Of a DNA stretch of 64,000 bases, positions 52,401-64,000 are shown piece by piece. Numbering within the stretch: the first letter of the stretch is position 1; each line of letters starts with the position of its first letter. The DNA lies in the NCBI GenBank assembly GCA_964007475.1, contig OZ023274.1:50797678-50861677 (forward strand), in the 5' to 3' direction. Position numbers and translations under genes: made by a program. Under the pieces are notes generated by a model, which was given only the letters and a program-made list of their open reading frames with translations, was not told the DNA's origin and made no database searches. The stretch is from Hybos culiciformis. Lineage: Eukaryota; Arthropoda; Insecta; Diptera; Hybotidae.

Positions 52401-53433
52401 ATGTCGGGCAAAAAAGGTTTTGATTTTGTTCGACAAGTGGCTGATTCAATTTCAGCATCAAAAGGATTTGGTCAAGTTATGAAAAATGTAAAGCAATAAT
52501 TGTTATTTGAAAGCAAACGCATTAAATAAAAATTTTTTTAAACTCATTTTAGGTTCAAATTACCAGTGGTGGTAATGGAAAATGTATAGCAGAGTTTACT
52601 GTTGCTGAAGGTATCAAATTAAAATAAATATGAATATTACGGAGTTTGAGTGAATTAGATTTAGAAGATGACTACGTTGCGAACCATGTTTTTTTTCTAC
52701 TCTGTGTACAAAAAGTTTCAAACCACTTGCTTTAGAATCTGTAGATGAAGTCTCCAATAATATAGAATGAAAGTTTCCAGAATTCTGATACTTATTTAAT
52801 AAGTTTTCTATTTTTACTGTTTTGGAATCGGCCAATTCATACATTAAATGAGGAAATCGTTGGTAGTGTTAACTGTTAAGAAGGGCCTTTATTAAAACTG
52901 TTAAAACAACTTACTTATAAATTATTAGATTTTTGGTTTTATAAAATAAGCAAACTAAACACATTTGTAGATATATTTTTTACAAAGTACTTGTTAGTAA
53001 CGATAGATAAAGTAGTCTGAAATTAATTCATTTAAAAATTAGTATACAACGCTAATTAATTTTTTATTTTCTTTCGAACTTATAGAACAGACTAATATAA
53101 ATGGTACTTTGCACGGTGGATATATTGCCACATTAGTTGATGTAATCACAAATTTTGCACTTATGACTGCAATGAAAGAAAATAAATATACTGGTGTTTC
53201 AGTGGATTTACGAGTTGATTTTATATCAACAGCAAAAGTAGGTGATAATATTATAATTGATGCCAAAGCATTAAAAACTGGTAATTAGGTAAAATTTTTT
53301 TTTTTTTAAATTAAGTAGTTAATATTTTAATTTTCTAGGTAAAAATTTATCATTCATGGAATGTGAAGTACGTAAAAAAGAAGACAATACCTTAATAGCA
53401 AAAGGATGTCAAACAATATTTTCGAGATTATAA
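52401..53433 (+). CDS. ACOT13/THEM2-like acyl-CoA thioesterase, copy 1 (four exons)
   Basis: Hotdog-fold enzyme that hydrolyses acyl-CoA to fatty acid and CoA; the vertebrate relative ACOT13 (THEM2) is associated with mitochondria. Exons: 52401-52487, 52553-52610, 53086-53280 and 53339-53433, with GT/AG borders and phases 0, 1, 1, giving 435 nt and 144 aa, close to the 140 aa of human ACOT13. The core motif EQTNINGTLHGG (residues 49-60) contains the conserved Asn52, His58 and Gly-Gly; LVD gives Asp67, the expected catalytic acid; TGVSVDL supplies the partner segment. No presequence or membrane segment is seen. The ATG has A at -3. A polyadenylation hexamer AATAAA lies at 53495-53500. It is the first of three tandem copies; exon 3 is 9 nt longer than in the others. 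Intron 2 holds an unrelated minus-strand open frame. Confidence 0.93.
52614..52844 (-). other. Protein-like open frame antisense in intron 2 of thioesterase copy 1
   Basis: 76 codons from an ATG at 52844 to a TGA. The middle is hydrophilic and of mixed composition (for example KIENLLNKYQNSGNFHS, then SSTDSKASGLKLFVHRVEKK), unlike the Phe/Ile/Lys stretches elsewhere. The frame continues upstream only nine codons before a stop. No family is recognised. It could be a captured gene fragment, a small gene or chance. Confidence 0.2.
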
Positions 53434-53877
53434 ATTGTATCTAAGTTTTAATATTGTTGTTATATTGTTTTTGAATTTTTAAGTTAAAAATTGGAATAAA
53501 AGTATTTATTTTTATGGTTTTCTTAAGATAAAACAAAAATAATTGAGTGTATTTTATTTTCATATGTTAACTAAATTGTCAGTTGTAACAAATTCATATT
53601 AATTTGTTTATTAAAAGAAATTAAAAATATTAAACGATGAAAGTGGTGAATTTATATGAAAAATTTGACATTTATATGTTATAAAATAAAATAATAAATA
53701 AATGACAAGTTTGTGGTAAAGCTTATATTATGTCATACATCAATGTTTATGTTTACTTAGATGGATAGTAATAGTTCAATTGTTCAATTAGTTCAATGTT
53801 TAAAAATTAAGAAATTATTAAAAATCTAAACTTTAGTTATTATTAAACTTACCTAGGTACAAAAATAAGAATTTTAA
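53434..53877. other. Spacer between thioesterase copies 1 and 2
   Basis: It contains the 3' UTR of copy 1, with AATAAA at 53495-53500, and presumably the promoter of copy 2. No other feature is seen. Confidence 0.6.
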
Positions 53878-54772
53878 ATGTCTGCAAAAAAAGGAGCTGA
53901 TTTTTTGAAATTTGTTGCAGAATATATATCTAAGGCAAATGGTTTTGACAAAGTTTTGAAAAATGTAGGAAAATATTTTTATTTAATAATAGCTAATAAT
54001 ATCGTAGTTACTATGTTAGTTTAATCAAATTTAAACAAATGGTTTGATTTTAGATCCAGATTACTGGTGGAGGTAACGGTCAATGTTTGGCTGAGTTTAC
54101 AGTGGCTGAAGGTAATCTAAATATAAAGTACCTATAATAGATAACGAAATTTATTTTAACTTACTGAAAGGTTTGTTATTGTCTAAAATTATGAATACAT
54201 ACCGAATATCATACATTATGTATACATACCAATGTCCGGTACAATTAAGTATGAAATCAATTAAAACCGAAAAAGAATTTAAAAAAGATTTTTAACTTAC
54301 GAAATTTGATAAATTAAAGTAATTTCTAAAAATTGAAAAAAAATATAATTACTAAAATATCCATGTAATGATCCAAATGAAGTGTGAATTATTTTTCATA
54401 TTATTATTATTCCAGAACATCTTAACAAAGGAGGTACTTTACATGGGGGCTTCACAGCGACTTTAATTGACTGTATCACAACATACGCTTTGATGACAAA
54501 AGATAGCCATCCAGGTGTTTCTGTAGATTTATACGTTAGTTATTTGAAAGCTGCGAAAGAAGGTGATGAAGTTATTATAGATGCGAAAACTGTGAAAGCA
54601 GGTAAATTAGTCAAAATAATTTTCTCAAATTTTTAAAACATATAATATTCAAAAAATTTTAATTAATTGTATTTTAGGCAAAACATTAGCATTTTTAGAG
54701 TGTGAATTACGACAAAAAAAAGATGGTTCACTTATAGCAAAAGGTGGTCAAACCAAATACGTTAATTTTTAA
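53878..54772 (+). CDS. ACOT13/THEM2-like acyl-CoA thioesterase, copy 2 (four exons)
   Basis: Tandem paralogue of the gene 445 bp upstream, with the same four-exon architecture: 53878-53964, 54054-54111, 54416-54601 and 54678-54772, phases 0, 1, 1, totalling 426 nt and 141 aa. Exons 1, 2 and 4 have exactly the lengths of copy 1 (87, 58 and 95 nt). The active-site motif reads EHLNKGGTLHGG, keeping Asn52, His58 and Gly-Gly, then TLID with Asp67 and PGVSVDL. The start MSAKKGADFLKFVAEY parallels MSGKKGFDFVRQVADS of copy 1. All splice sites are canonical. Polyadenylation-like AATAAA is at about 54837. It is expected to be an active thioesterase; substrate preference cannot be read from sequence. 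Confidence 0.92.
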
Positions 54773-55166
54773 TTTAATATTAAAATTATTTAGTTTATTT
54801 GCATTTAGTGTTTATTGTAGTTGAAGTGAAAATGTAAATAAATCAAAAATTGCTTTGCAAGGTTGTGTATATACTTTAAGGTGAACGTTTTTTTTTTTTA
54901 GTTCGACAGGTTTACAGACGATACATAGTAGTGTCTTCTTTATAACACACTATTGCTAACTAATGAAATATGTTGGTTTATAGTTTATTTAAAAAAATTT
55001 CAAATATGTACGAAACACAAGTAGTAAATATAGGCATCAGTTAGTAATTAAACAACATATGGTTTTATTATGTTTACCCTTAAGAGTATTTTAATTTTAT
55101 GATTAGTTTATGAAAATTAAATTTCAGTAAAAATCGAGCTTTTTGAAATAAACATCATAATACAGA
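54773..55166. other. Spacer between thioesterase copies 2 and 3
   Basis: It holds the copy 2 polyadenylation-like hexamer near 54837. No TATA box or other promoter motif is clear. Confidence 0.55.
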
Positions 55167-56136
55167 ATGTCAAGCAAAAAATGAATTAGTTTGATCAAAA
55201 CATTAACGAATTATGTAGTTAAAACAAATAATTTTGACAGAGTTATGAAAAATGTATGGAAATATTTTTTTAAAAATTTATATGAAATGTTATGAGATAT
55301 CCAATTTCAGGTTCGCATAATAGATGGAGGTGATGGTCGTTGTTTAGTTGAGTTCACAGTAACCGAAGGTAATTCTTCGAAAATAATTTCAATCGAAAAA
55401 GAAATGTATGAAATAAAAATATTTGGACTAATAGATGTAGTATGTATATGTATGTGTATAAGTAACTACAAGACATATGCGGTAATATATCTATTATTTC
55501 CTTTAGATTTAATTTTCTATTCATTACTTAGGTATATAAATGAAGATTTGTATTTGAACCAGTTTGAACTGTTTTTTCTTTATAATAAAAATATTATTTT
55601 ATGTATTTGGTTTTTGAATATTTTATTCAAAAGTACTATATTCACGCAACAAAAATACATACTATTAAGAAAAGTACAAATTTCTGGGTTAATTCGTCGT
55701 AGGTACAACAAAGGGGAACTTTTATCCTAAGTTAATTTATTTTATATTTATGTTTTATTTTTAAACACTATAGCATATATATTCCGTAAACATTTCAGAG
55801 CATTTAAATAAAGCAGGAACCTTACATGGAGGTTTTACAACCACTTTAATCGATAACATATCAACCATAGCCATGATGACACAGGAAAACGATCACGGAG
55901 TATCGTTCGATATGTATATAAGTTATTTAAAAGATGCAAAAGAAGGTGATGAAGTAATTGTGGATGCAAAAATTGTTAAATCAGGTTAAAAATAAAATGA
56001 ATAATTTTTTTTTAAATTTTAACAACTGAATTTTTTTATAGATACGAGTTTGAAATTTTTGGAGTGTGAATTGAGGCATAAAAAAGATGGTTTGTTAATA
56101 GCTAAGGGTAGTCATACGAAATTTATGAATTTGTAA
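55167..56136 (+). pseudogene. ACOT13/THEM2-like thioesterase, copy 3, with a TGA at codon 6
   Basis: Third tandem paralogue, exons 55167-55253, 55311-55368, 55799-55984 and 56042-56136, of the same lengths as copy 2 (87, 58, 186 and 95 nt). The frame opens MSSKK and then meets TGA at 55182-55184, where copies 1 and 2 have a Gly codon (GGT, GGA). Exon length is unchanged, so this is a point change, not a frameshift. Everything downstream is open. The active site is kept (EHLNKAGTLHGG, then TLID with the catalytic Asp, then HGVSFDM), and it ends at TAA 56134-56136. The intron 3 donor is weak (GTTAAA), and the Gly at that junction becomes Asp. It may be a recent pseudogene. Alternatively it starts at a later ATG (codon 27, just before intron 1), leaving about 115 aa with most of the hotdog core, or the TGA is polymorphic or an assembly error. 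Confidence 0.85.
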
Positions 56137-59100
56137 ATTTATAATGAAATTAATATACCTGCATGAAATAAAATAATATAACAGAGAATTATAAAATAAA
56201 ATAAAATGACTTTTTTTTTTTAATTTTTTATTTATTTTATTTGCTTAATTTCAACAATGATTTACTTCTGATTTTTCCTACAGATACAGTTGTCAAAGAG
56301 TTTATGACCTTTCAAGGCAGAAACCCTATAAAAAGCCTTCAAAATAGTATTATAAAAACACTCTGTTTTTTATATACCTACGCCAACATAATATTTTTAA
56401 ATACATTTTGTTGGCAATTTTTCTTTCATTTTGGACTATAATATGTGATTTTTCTTAATTTGTTTTTATTGAGACATTGCGTTTTCTCAGTCGAAAATTA
56501 TAGAAAAGAAATTTTTTTTCTTTATTTAAATTTAATACACAAATCATTTTATGAATTGCTCGATTGATACATATACCAAAAGGAAATAAAATGTAAATTA
56601 AAGGAACATTATATTTTATAGAAAACGTTATACATGACATTGAAAAATTTTCATTGAGTCTTCTTCTGTTTTTTTTTTATAGCAGGTACTATTTATTAAT
56701 TGGACAAGTTAAACAGCATAACAGTCTTAAAATTTACTTTCTAGTCACACCTTTTTTGCTTAAGGGGCTTAAATTGGGAATACGTTTTTTGTAGACTTGG
56801 TGAAAGGCTCAGCAAACTATTATGTTCCCAAATGTCTCAATTGAAAACTTGCCGATAATAAATCTTTAGAAAGAATATTTTGAGTTTTTCATTTCATTTT
56901 CATTTTTCTTTTTTTTTTTTTTAATTTTTTTTTTTTTTTAAGAAGTATAAAATATTTCCACTAAAATATTTTCTTAGTATTCATCACAATCTGAAGTGGA
57001 TAGTTGTAATATTCTAAAGTGTTATAATTTTGTAAAAATAAAATAAAATAAAAATTAAAAATATAATATTTTTCAATTTAAAGATTCCAACAAAATTATT
57101 TATTATTTTTTTTTTAAATAAATTTCGATTTTTAGAATTGATAATAAATTTTTGAATTTTATATCTTTATATTTTCGCTAAGTCAAAGAAAAGGTAAGTT
57201 TCGGGAGAAAGTTTATTCGTTTTTTTATATATTTAAAAGTTAATGTTTTTTTTTTTTTTTTAATTTATCGCATGCGTTAATGAATTTAAATTTAGGAAAT
57301 GATTTAATTTTTTTTTTTTAATTATGTAATTTAGAAGACAAAATATATAGTAGGTATATACATACATATATACATATGTATAAAATATAGTGAAATTCAA
57401 ATTTAGAATTTAGACGAATTCGCATCTATTTTCATTCATTTATTTAAAAAATTCGGAATATAAAAAAAAAATACATAAAAAAAAAATATTTTCTCTTGCG
57501 ACTTATTAAATTTTAATTTTACAATCATAATTATGATGACGATATTAAGATTAAAATAACAGTTTACACACTGTAAGCTACTATGGGCGATAAAAAAAAT
57601 ATTTTCTTTTTCCAAAAAACCCCCGTAAATGAAAATTGGAAAATTAATTTGTTCATTAACCACAATTTAATAAATTTTTGACGCAAATCAATTTTATTTT
57701 TGTAAACATAATTTGGAAAAAAAAACATTTCACTGGAAATGACGAAAAACATTTTTTTATAGTTCCTGTGAGTAGAAAAGTTATGACAAAAAAAGGGGGA
57801 AAATCGTGAAAATATATACATATATATGTGTCCAAAAAAATAAAAATTATAATAATAATGAATAAAAAATTTCAAAAATTTACGAGTTTATAGAATTATT
57901 CTAGATTAGTGTACCTATATAATACAAATAAAATTAGTCACTTAAAATTATACCGACGACGACTACAAATGGAAATGGCAATGAAAATAAAACTGTTGAG
58001 AACAATAATTAAGAGTGAATATCAAAATTAAAGTCGTGCGAGTTGGTTTTTGTTTTCGAGTTTCTAAAATTATTATAAATTAGTTTTAAAAAACCATTTT
58101 AGAAAAAACTCTTTTTTTTTTAAAACTTATTGACAACTACAATTTTCTGTTCTTTTTCTCTAATCAGCAGAATATACATATAATGATAATATTGTAGTAA
58201 CAAAATTTTTCTAAATTTACACACCACCACCTAAGAAAATATTTCTTAAGGAATGCGGAATTTAAATGTTTACCTGAAATTATTTCAACCTAAATAAATC
58301 TGTCAATATTTTTTTTTTTGTTTGTCACTATTTGTCCTCAATATTTTCTTATTTTTGAATTATTAAATGAACTTTTGTTTTCAATATATAATTTTTCAAA
58401 TTTTATGTAAAAAAAAAACATTTTTTTTTTTTGTAGGTATCTTCTAAATACATATATCTTTATTTTTAAAAATTGGGGGGAAAATATTTTCATGAACTAC
58501 ATGCCTATTTGAATTTAGTTGACTAATAGAACTACTCTTTGATCATGTTTAAACATTTTTTTTTATTCATCACAAACTATAGAATCATATTAATTTTGAC
58601 ACCGTCCGCTATAAAAAAAAAAAAAATTTTTAAACTAATTTAAGATCATTTTAAAATAATTAAAATTTATTGTTTACACATATTATAATTATTTAGAATA
58701 AGGAATGCGCGAAAATAAGTTTTCCGCAATAAAAATTTAATTTAAAATTAATTTAAATTTTACCTTTTCACATAGAAATATATACGTATATAATATACTA
58801 TATTATATATTTGAATATAAATTTTATCTTATATTTGGAAAATTAGTATGATTCAAATTTTCATTGAGACACTCTCTATTCATATTTATTTACATAGAGA
58901 TTGGAAATGTAAATTTTTAAGTTTCTTAATTGAATTGAACAAAACTTTGTCACAATATTTGCTAAGCTGGTTTTACTTAATGATGGTTTGAGTAAAACAC
59001 TTATATATAAGTGATTCGAATAAATAAACAAACTACACTAAAAAATAGATATTAATCTCATTAATTAATGTTTCTTGAGTTCAATTACAACATAAAAAAC

Positions 59101-62100
59101 TTAAATATTGTAATATTTAGTTTTATAGAAAATTTAGACAAAGAAATAGTAATTCCTATAAAATATGTTGTAAATAATTTAAAGAATTTTCAATAAACAG
59201 TTTGTTCTTGAAATTTTTATTGTTGAATAATGAACTTATCTCCTTAAAGAAAATTTTTAGATGAAAATCAGGAAAATATAAAAAAATTAGTAAATTTGAG
59301 TAAAAATAGAATATTTGTCATTATAATATTGTGACAATATTGAATTTTCAAGTTTCAAATTCTTTTTTTCTTAAAAAAAACTTATTGAATTTTAATGGGT
59401 TTCAATTTTCATAACAAAAACAAATAATAAGTAATAATTTATTTTTATAAAGATGAAAAAAAATAAATTATTTTGTTTCAAAAAGAACATTAATCTCAAT
59501 AATGCCAAAAATAGCTCAAAATCATATATAGGTATACCTACTATATTATATTTTTTTTTTTAAATTTAATCAACACCCCATCGGTAAGTCGATGACGTTC
59601 AACATTGTGACTCAAATTCATTTTTAACTGCAAAAAAAAAAAGAAAAGAAAATAAATAAAATAAAAATTTTTGAATCACCTCTATGTTGATGAAAGAATG
59701 TTATGTTTTAATTTTAAGTAAAAAAAAAAGATTTTTTTTTTTTACATGAGAACAAATGTCGAGAGGGAATATAAAATAATAAAAAAAATTTATATATATG
59801 TATCTCTAAAAATAAAATTTTGTGTGAATTAAAAAGAAACAATAAACATAGATTTTTGAAAAAAATTATAATAATAATAAAAAAGTATACTACATATATT
59901 ATATTTATTTATTTACATATTTTTGAAACATTTCGATTGCCAAAAGATATTTTAAACTTTGCACAAAAACTAATTTATGGAAACCTGTTTGAGTAGAAAA
60001 TATTAAAAAAAAATATCTTTTTTTCCCTTTAGCTTATGTTCTATGTTCCATTTAATTTAGCGAATTCCTTAGTATTAGGTCAAATTTTTGTTCGATGTTC
60101 ATAATATAATATATAGCGAAGAAGGATATATTATAAAATAAAATACAAGCCTTACTTAAAAGTTATGCAAGAACTTCTGAACGACTAAACATAGGAAAAC
60201 ATACAAACGAAGAAAATTTTAAGAACAAGAATAAGTATGTATTAAAATTATGTAAATTATTTTCGTTTAAAAAAAAAATTAAAACATAAAATCTCGCAAA
60301 AAGTATTGTAGAAACGAAATTTTATTTTAATAAAAATTAATTTAAACATTTTCTCGATTATAGAAACTTTTTCTTTGTTATCGGTTTCTTATTAAAAAAA
60401 TAAATTTATTAGATTTTAAGAATAATATGAACTGAATATTAAAAATGGAAATTTCTTTCATTGAGCTTGATAAAAAAGTTTTTTTTTGTGTGCCTAGAAA
60501 TCCGTACATTAACTACCAGAAGATACATTAATGAACATTTTACTTCCAATTATTTTTCCTATAGATTAATTTATTTAATTTACTATCTTTATATACATAT
60601 TTATCCACGAGATTTCTTAACGACTAACACAAATATCGAAGTTTATTTTTTGATCAAGTAAGTTGGCCATTAAATTGCACAAAAATTCTTTTATCTACCT
60701 TATATAATAAAACATAATAATTCTTTCATCGATCTCTCGATAATTTTACTGAATAAAAAAAACGTTTCATAAAAAATTATTTTCAAATTTATGATTGTGT
60801 CACATTTTGTATCATAATAAATTTTTTGAATTTATGAACAAAAAATTTAAAAATTTTATAATATAATAAACTTAATATAATATTATTTTCTATATTTTGG
60901 CATAATTCCCGAACTTGCATGCTAAATTTTAAGGGTTGATGACCAAAAAGAGAGATATTTATATAAAAAAAAAAGTAATGTACTAGGGGTGTATTTTTAT
61001 TATTTTGCTGCATATAAAAGCCATCATCGCCCGCCGCCGTTGGCCGGTGATAAATATACATTGATTGTTATTCTATTTTTAATTCTATTTTTTTTTTCTT
61101 TATAAATTAAGCAAAGCAAAAAAAAAGAACACATCATAATTTTTGTAATTATAAAATCACTATATACTGTGACACTTGGCTGTGAAAATAATTGAAACTA
61201 TTCTTTTAGGTCAAGGATAATAATTTTATATAGGTTTTTTTTATTCAAGGATAGTTACAGGATTAGAAAATTTTACAAATAAAAAAAATAATAATAAAAG
61301 TACGCATTAATTTTTTTATTGTGAAACATAATTTTTTTTTGATGTCATGTTCCTATATAATTTTATATCTTTTCACCAGCTGCAGGAAACTGAACTGAAG
61401 TATTTTATAATCTATAAATTCTTTATTTTATACATTTCTGACTAGAAGAAAATTAAAAAAGTTTTAAAGTAATAATCGAAAGATGTTATACCCACACAAA
61501 AATAGTCATACTTCAAATTTTTTAGAGTTCTTTCAAAAAATATTTAGTGATGAAAACACCACCTGGAATATGATTAATTAAATTTAAAAAAAAATTATTT
61601 TTGTTTAATGATAAATGATATATATTAGAAGAAGAATAAGAAAAATCAATAGGAAATATTTTCGCGCGAAAATAAACTTTCTACTTATATAATTTAAGAA
61701 CAATAAAAAAAAAAAACTAGGTATATCTTCCTATCGTGTCAATAACTTTAAAAATATGTCAAGAAAGGATTCTAAATATAGAAAAAAAAAAATAAAAAAT
61801 AAAATACCTAAAATTATTGTCGTATTTTATTTTTTCTTTTAAATGAATTTTAGTTTCAATTTTTAATATTCTTATTTTACGTGTCATTCATTTATTTCAT
61901 TTAACATAATTTACTTATAAAGCATATTGCCATATTGTCAAATTAATTTTAATTAAAAATGCATTTATTATTTAAAAAATAGATGACAGAAGAATTTTTT
62001 TAATAAATAAATAAACAAATTTTAATAATTTACTTGATTACGTCCGTCGTATATTACAGATACCTAGATTTTGTTTCTCCAAGTCTGAAATTATTTTTCT

Positions 62101-62415
62101 TTTTGTTCAAGTGTTTAAATTATCCCACGCATTGTGGCAAATTTTTATTATACCTATAAGATTTTTGTATTTATAAAATTTCAATGAACATGTTTAAAAG
62201 TTTATACACGAAATTAATTAACAGGGTGTTTGTTTATTATTACTGAGATAATAAAGCTGGATGTTCTATCTTAACTTTCCCTATTTGAATTATTTCAAAA
62301 GCATTACATTTTTAAGTTTAATTAAAATTTATAAATACTAAATTAATTTTTTTTATAATTATAACTAAACTAAATTATAAACTAAATTAACTATAAATTA
62401 TTTAAAATCTTTCAG
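56137..62415. other. Intergenic region right of the thioesterase cluster
   Basis: A likely AATAAA for copy 3 is at 56167-56172. A more complex block at about 56735-56865 and a GC islet at 61024-61050 (CATCATCGCCCGCCGCCGTT, then GGCCGGTG) stand out; neither codes for anything recognised. Otherwise it is A/T runs. It probably includes the promoter and first intron of the gene starting at 62416. Confidence 0.5.
61024..61050. other. GC islet upstream of the right-hand gene
   Basis: About 27 bp dominated by CCGCCGCCG and GGCCGG in very AT-rich DNA, 1.4 kb before the coding exon at 62438. It may be part of a promoter or noncoding first exon. No splice donor was convincingly placed. Confidence 0.25.
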
Positions 62416-62559
62416 ACTGCTAAACGAAAAAAGCAAAATGTCATCGAGAATATCATCAAGACCAAGAAGAACACGCCTTTATGATGCCGCCTACAATATA
62501 GGTGAAAATTATTATAAATCAGCTTTAGATAATTTGGACAGAAAACAACGAATTGGAAG
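62416..62559 (+). CDS. First coding exon of an unidentified gene (continues beyond the window)
   Basis: The acceptor AAATCTTTCAG ends at 62415, followed by 22 nt of 5' UTR. An ATG at 62438 opens 40 codons plus two bases, then a donor GGAAG|GTATGA follows 62559 (phase 2). The peptide begins MSSRISSRPRRTRLYDAAYN and continues with IGENYYKSALDNLDRKQRIG. The basic start and the YDxxYNIGENYYKSALDxLDRK pattern recall N-termini of insect muscle thick-filament proteins (myofilin or miniparamyosin type), but this is memory of a pattern, not an alignment, so no symbol is given. Reading through the donor reaches a stop after 71 codons, with a composition shift that marks the intron. No second exon is seen in the remaining 1.4 kb. 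Confidence 0.65.
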
Positions 62560-64000
62560 GTATGAATTAAAATCAATTGTACCTATTTTTCAGGTACCTA
62601 TGTTAAGGAGATTTTTTTGCACATACCTTATGTGTATAATTGTAATGTATTAACATTTTCTAGCTTATTTTTGTTTGAATTAAAAATATTTTATATGCAT
62701 AATTTATGAAATAATATTGTAACTTGTTTTTAATTTTTATTGATTTTTATTTGAAAAGTTACATGAAATAATATATGATTAAAAAATAATAGCTTAATTA
62801 AAAAATAAGATCGCCATATTAATATGATATGAGGCATGTTATTAAACACGATTCTACGAACTTAAAGAGACACCTTAAAAGGTTATAATAAAATAATTAG
62901 GATCGAGGTACACATTAAATCAATATCCATTAATACACAAAAGTTTTATATCATCAGTGAAATTCAAGAGCAATAACTTTTTATTTTCAACAATACTCAT
63001 GATTACTAAGTTTGTATTGAAACCCTTTGAAACCAATTAGAATACAAAAAAAAGATCAAGAATTTTCAAACTTTTATGTATAATTACATATAAGAGCATT
63101 ATATTCAAAAAACATTTTAAGCTTTCACTAATTTAGAAAAAAGCTTAATGCATTTTTACCAAAAATAATAACTTCAAGTATTTGGTGAAATTTTCTTTTT
63201 GAGTTATTATATATTCTACTTTGTTTTCAATAGTAATTTTTATTACTATTGAGTTTTTAATATGTCATAATCTCGAAAAAAGATTAATGGTAAATTTTCA
63301 TTTTTAGGAATGAATATGTATATGCCAACAGGGTTTATTTGGCTCCAAGTGATTTTAAAATACAAACTTACAACACTTCACTATTTAAAACTCGTTAAAA
63401 TCAACAATTTCTTAAAAAGTTATGCACAAAAACATTTTTTATTTTTTATGAAAAATTAAGAAAAAAAACTATTAAAATTTTCTATTATTTCGAAAATCTA
63501 TTAAGTAATCGGAAAGAATTTTTTTTTGTAAAGTTCTTACTTAATAAATATTTTAAATAGGTAGTTAAGAAAGAATTTTTTACTTTCATAGTCTTGTAAA
63601 ATAAATTGTTTTTGTGTGTTGGCTTAGAAGTAAATTACATTGACAACACTATCACAACAGTTAACAAAAAAGATACAAGTGTAGAAGCAATTTATTAGTT
63701 TGATTAATAATTTAAAAAAATGTCAAAATTTTACAAAATTATAATACAAAAATATACAAATAAACATAAAAAATAAACATAAATATTTTTGTTTTAGTTT
63801 AAATAACTAGTTAATCATCCGAATGAAATCAATAGAGACGTAGTAAAACTAATAATATAGTAGTTGGAACTTTGCACAGAATATAGAAATTTGAATTTCT
63901 ATTTTCTCCCATAGTGGCATCTGGCATAGTAACTTTATTAACCAATTCTCTTTAAACTCATATGCTATAAATTCCAATTATTTCTTTTACATAGAATTTA
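62560..64000 (+). other. First coding-exon intron of the right-hand gene
   Basis: AT-rich, with no exon recognised before the window edge. Confidence 0.5.

Noticed and set aside
53039..53266. Antisense frame over exon 3 of thioesterase copy 1
   Set aside because: It is a shadow of the conserved coding exon on the other strand.
55404..55730. 108-codon frame between exons 2 and 3 of thioesterase copy 3
   Set aside because: It lies wholly in the intron defined by the paralogues, lacks homology to the family and is rich in Ile, Leu, Tyr and Phe.

Overview
The window is very AT-rich eukaryotic DNA with long poly-A and poly-T runs, short phase-consistent spliceosomal exons, large introns and decayed transposons. 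The ftz-f1 orthologue with its arthropod-type alpha/beta N-termini marks it as an insect nuclear genome. The sequence does not settle the order. I see no bacterial operons, CRISPR arrays, rRNA or convincing tRNA genes.

Layout. (1) About 1-43.3 kb, and probably to 47.5 kb, is the 5' half of ftz-f1 on the minus strand. The exon at 5437-6460 carries the beta-type start and the NR5-class DNA-binding domain. The exon at 41963-43184 encodes a long N/S/T/Q-rich N-terminus that fits the alpha isoform. A 35-kb intron lies between them, and the ligand-binding-domain exons are beyond the left edge. The intron holds two hAT-type non-autonomous transposons with perfect 8-bp target duplications (32681-33525 and 39214-40334), a 65-bp structured GC-rich insertion with 11-bp direct repeats (31714-31778), a repeat module at 37.6 kb and several GC islets. 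(2) 49.57-51.91 kb, minus strand: a complete six-exon medium-chain acyl-CoA dehydrogenase gene (Mcad), predicted at 414 aa. (3) 52.40-56.14 kb, plus strand: three tandem four-exon genes of the ACOT13/THEM2 hotdog thioesterase family with identical intron positions. Copies 1 and 2 are intact (144 and 141 aa). Copy 3 has a TGA at codon 6 but is otherwise open and correctly spliced. (4) 62.4 kb, plus strand: the first coding exon of a further gene that runs beyond the right edge.

How the genes fit together. Mcad and the first thioesterase are divergent, separated by 490 bp that contains three copies of CGACAAAA. They could share a promoter region for mitochondrial acyl-CoA metabolism: the dehydrogenase catalyses the first step of beta-oxidation, while THEM2-type enzymes hydrolyse acyl-CoA. 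ftz-f1 is a developmental nuclear receptor with alternative promoters, and the giant intron between its isoform exons is the expected place for regulatory DNA.

Limits. Exon coordinates come from reading frames, GT/AG boundaries, intron phase and family knowledge. No alignment or expression data were available.
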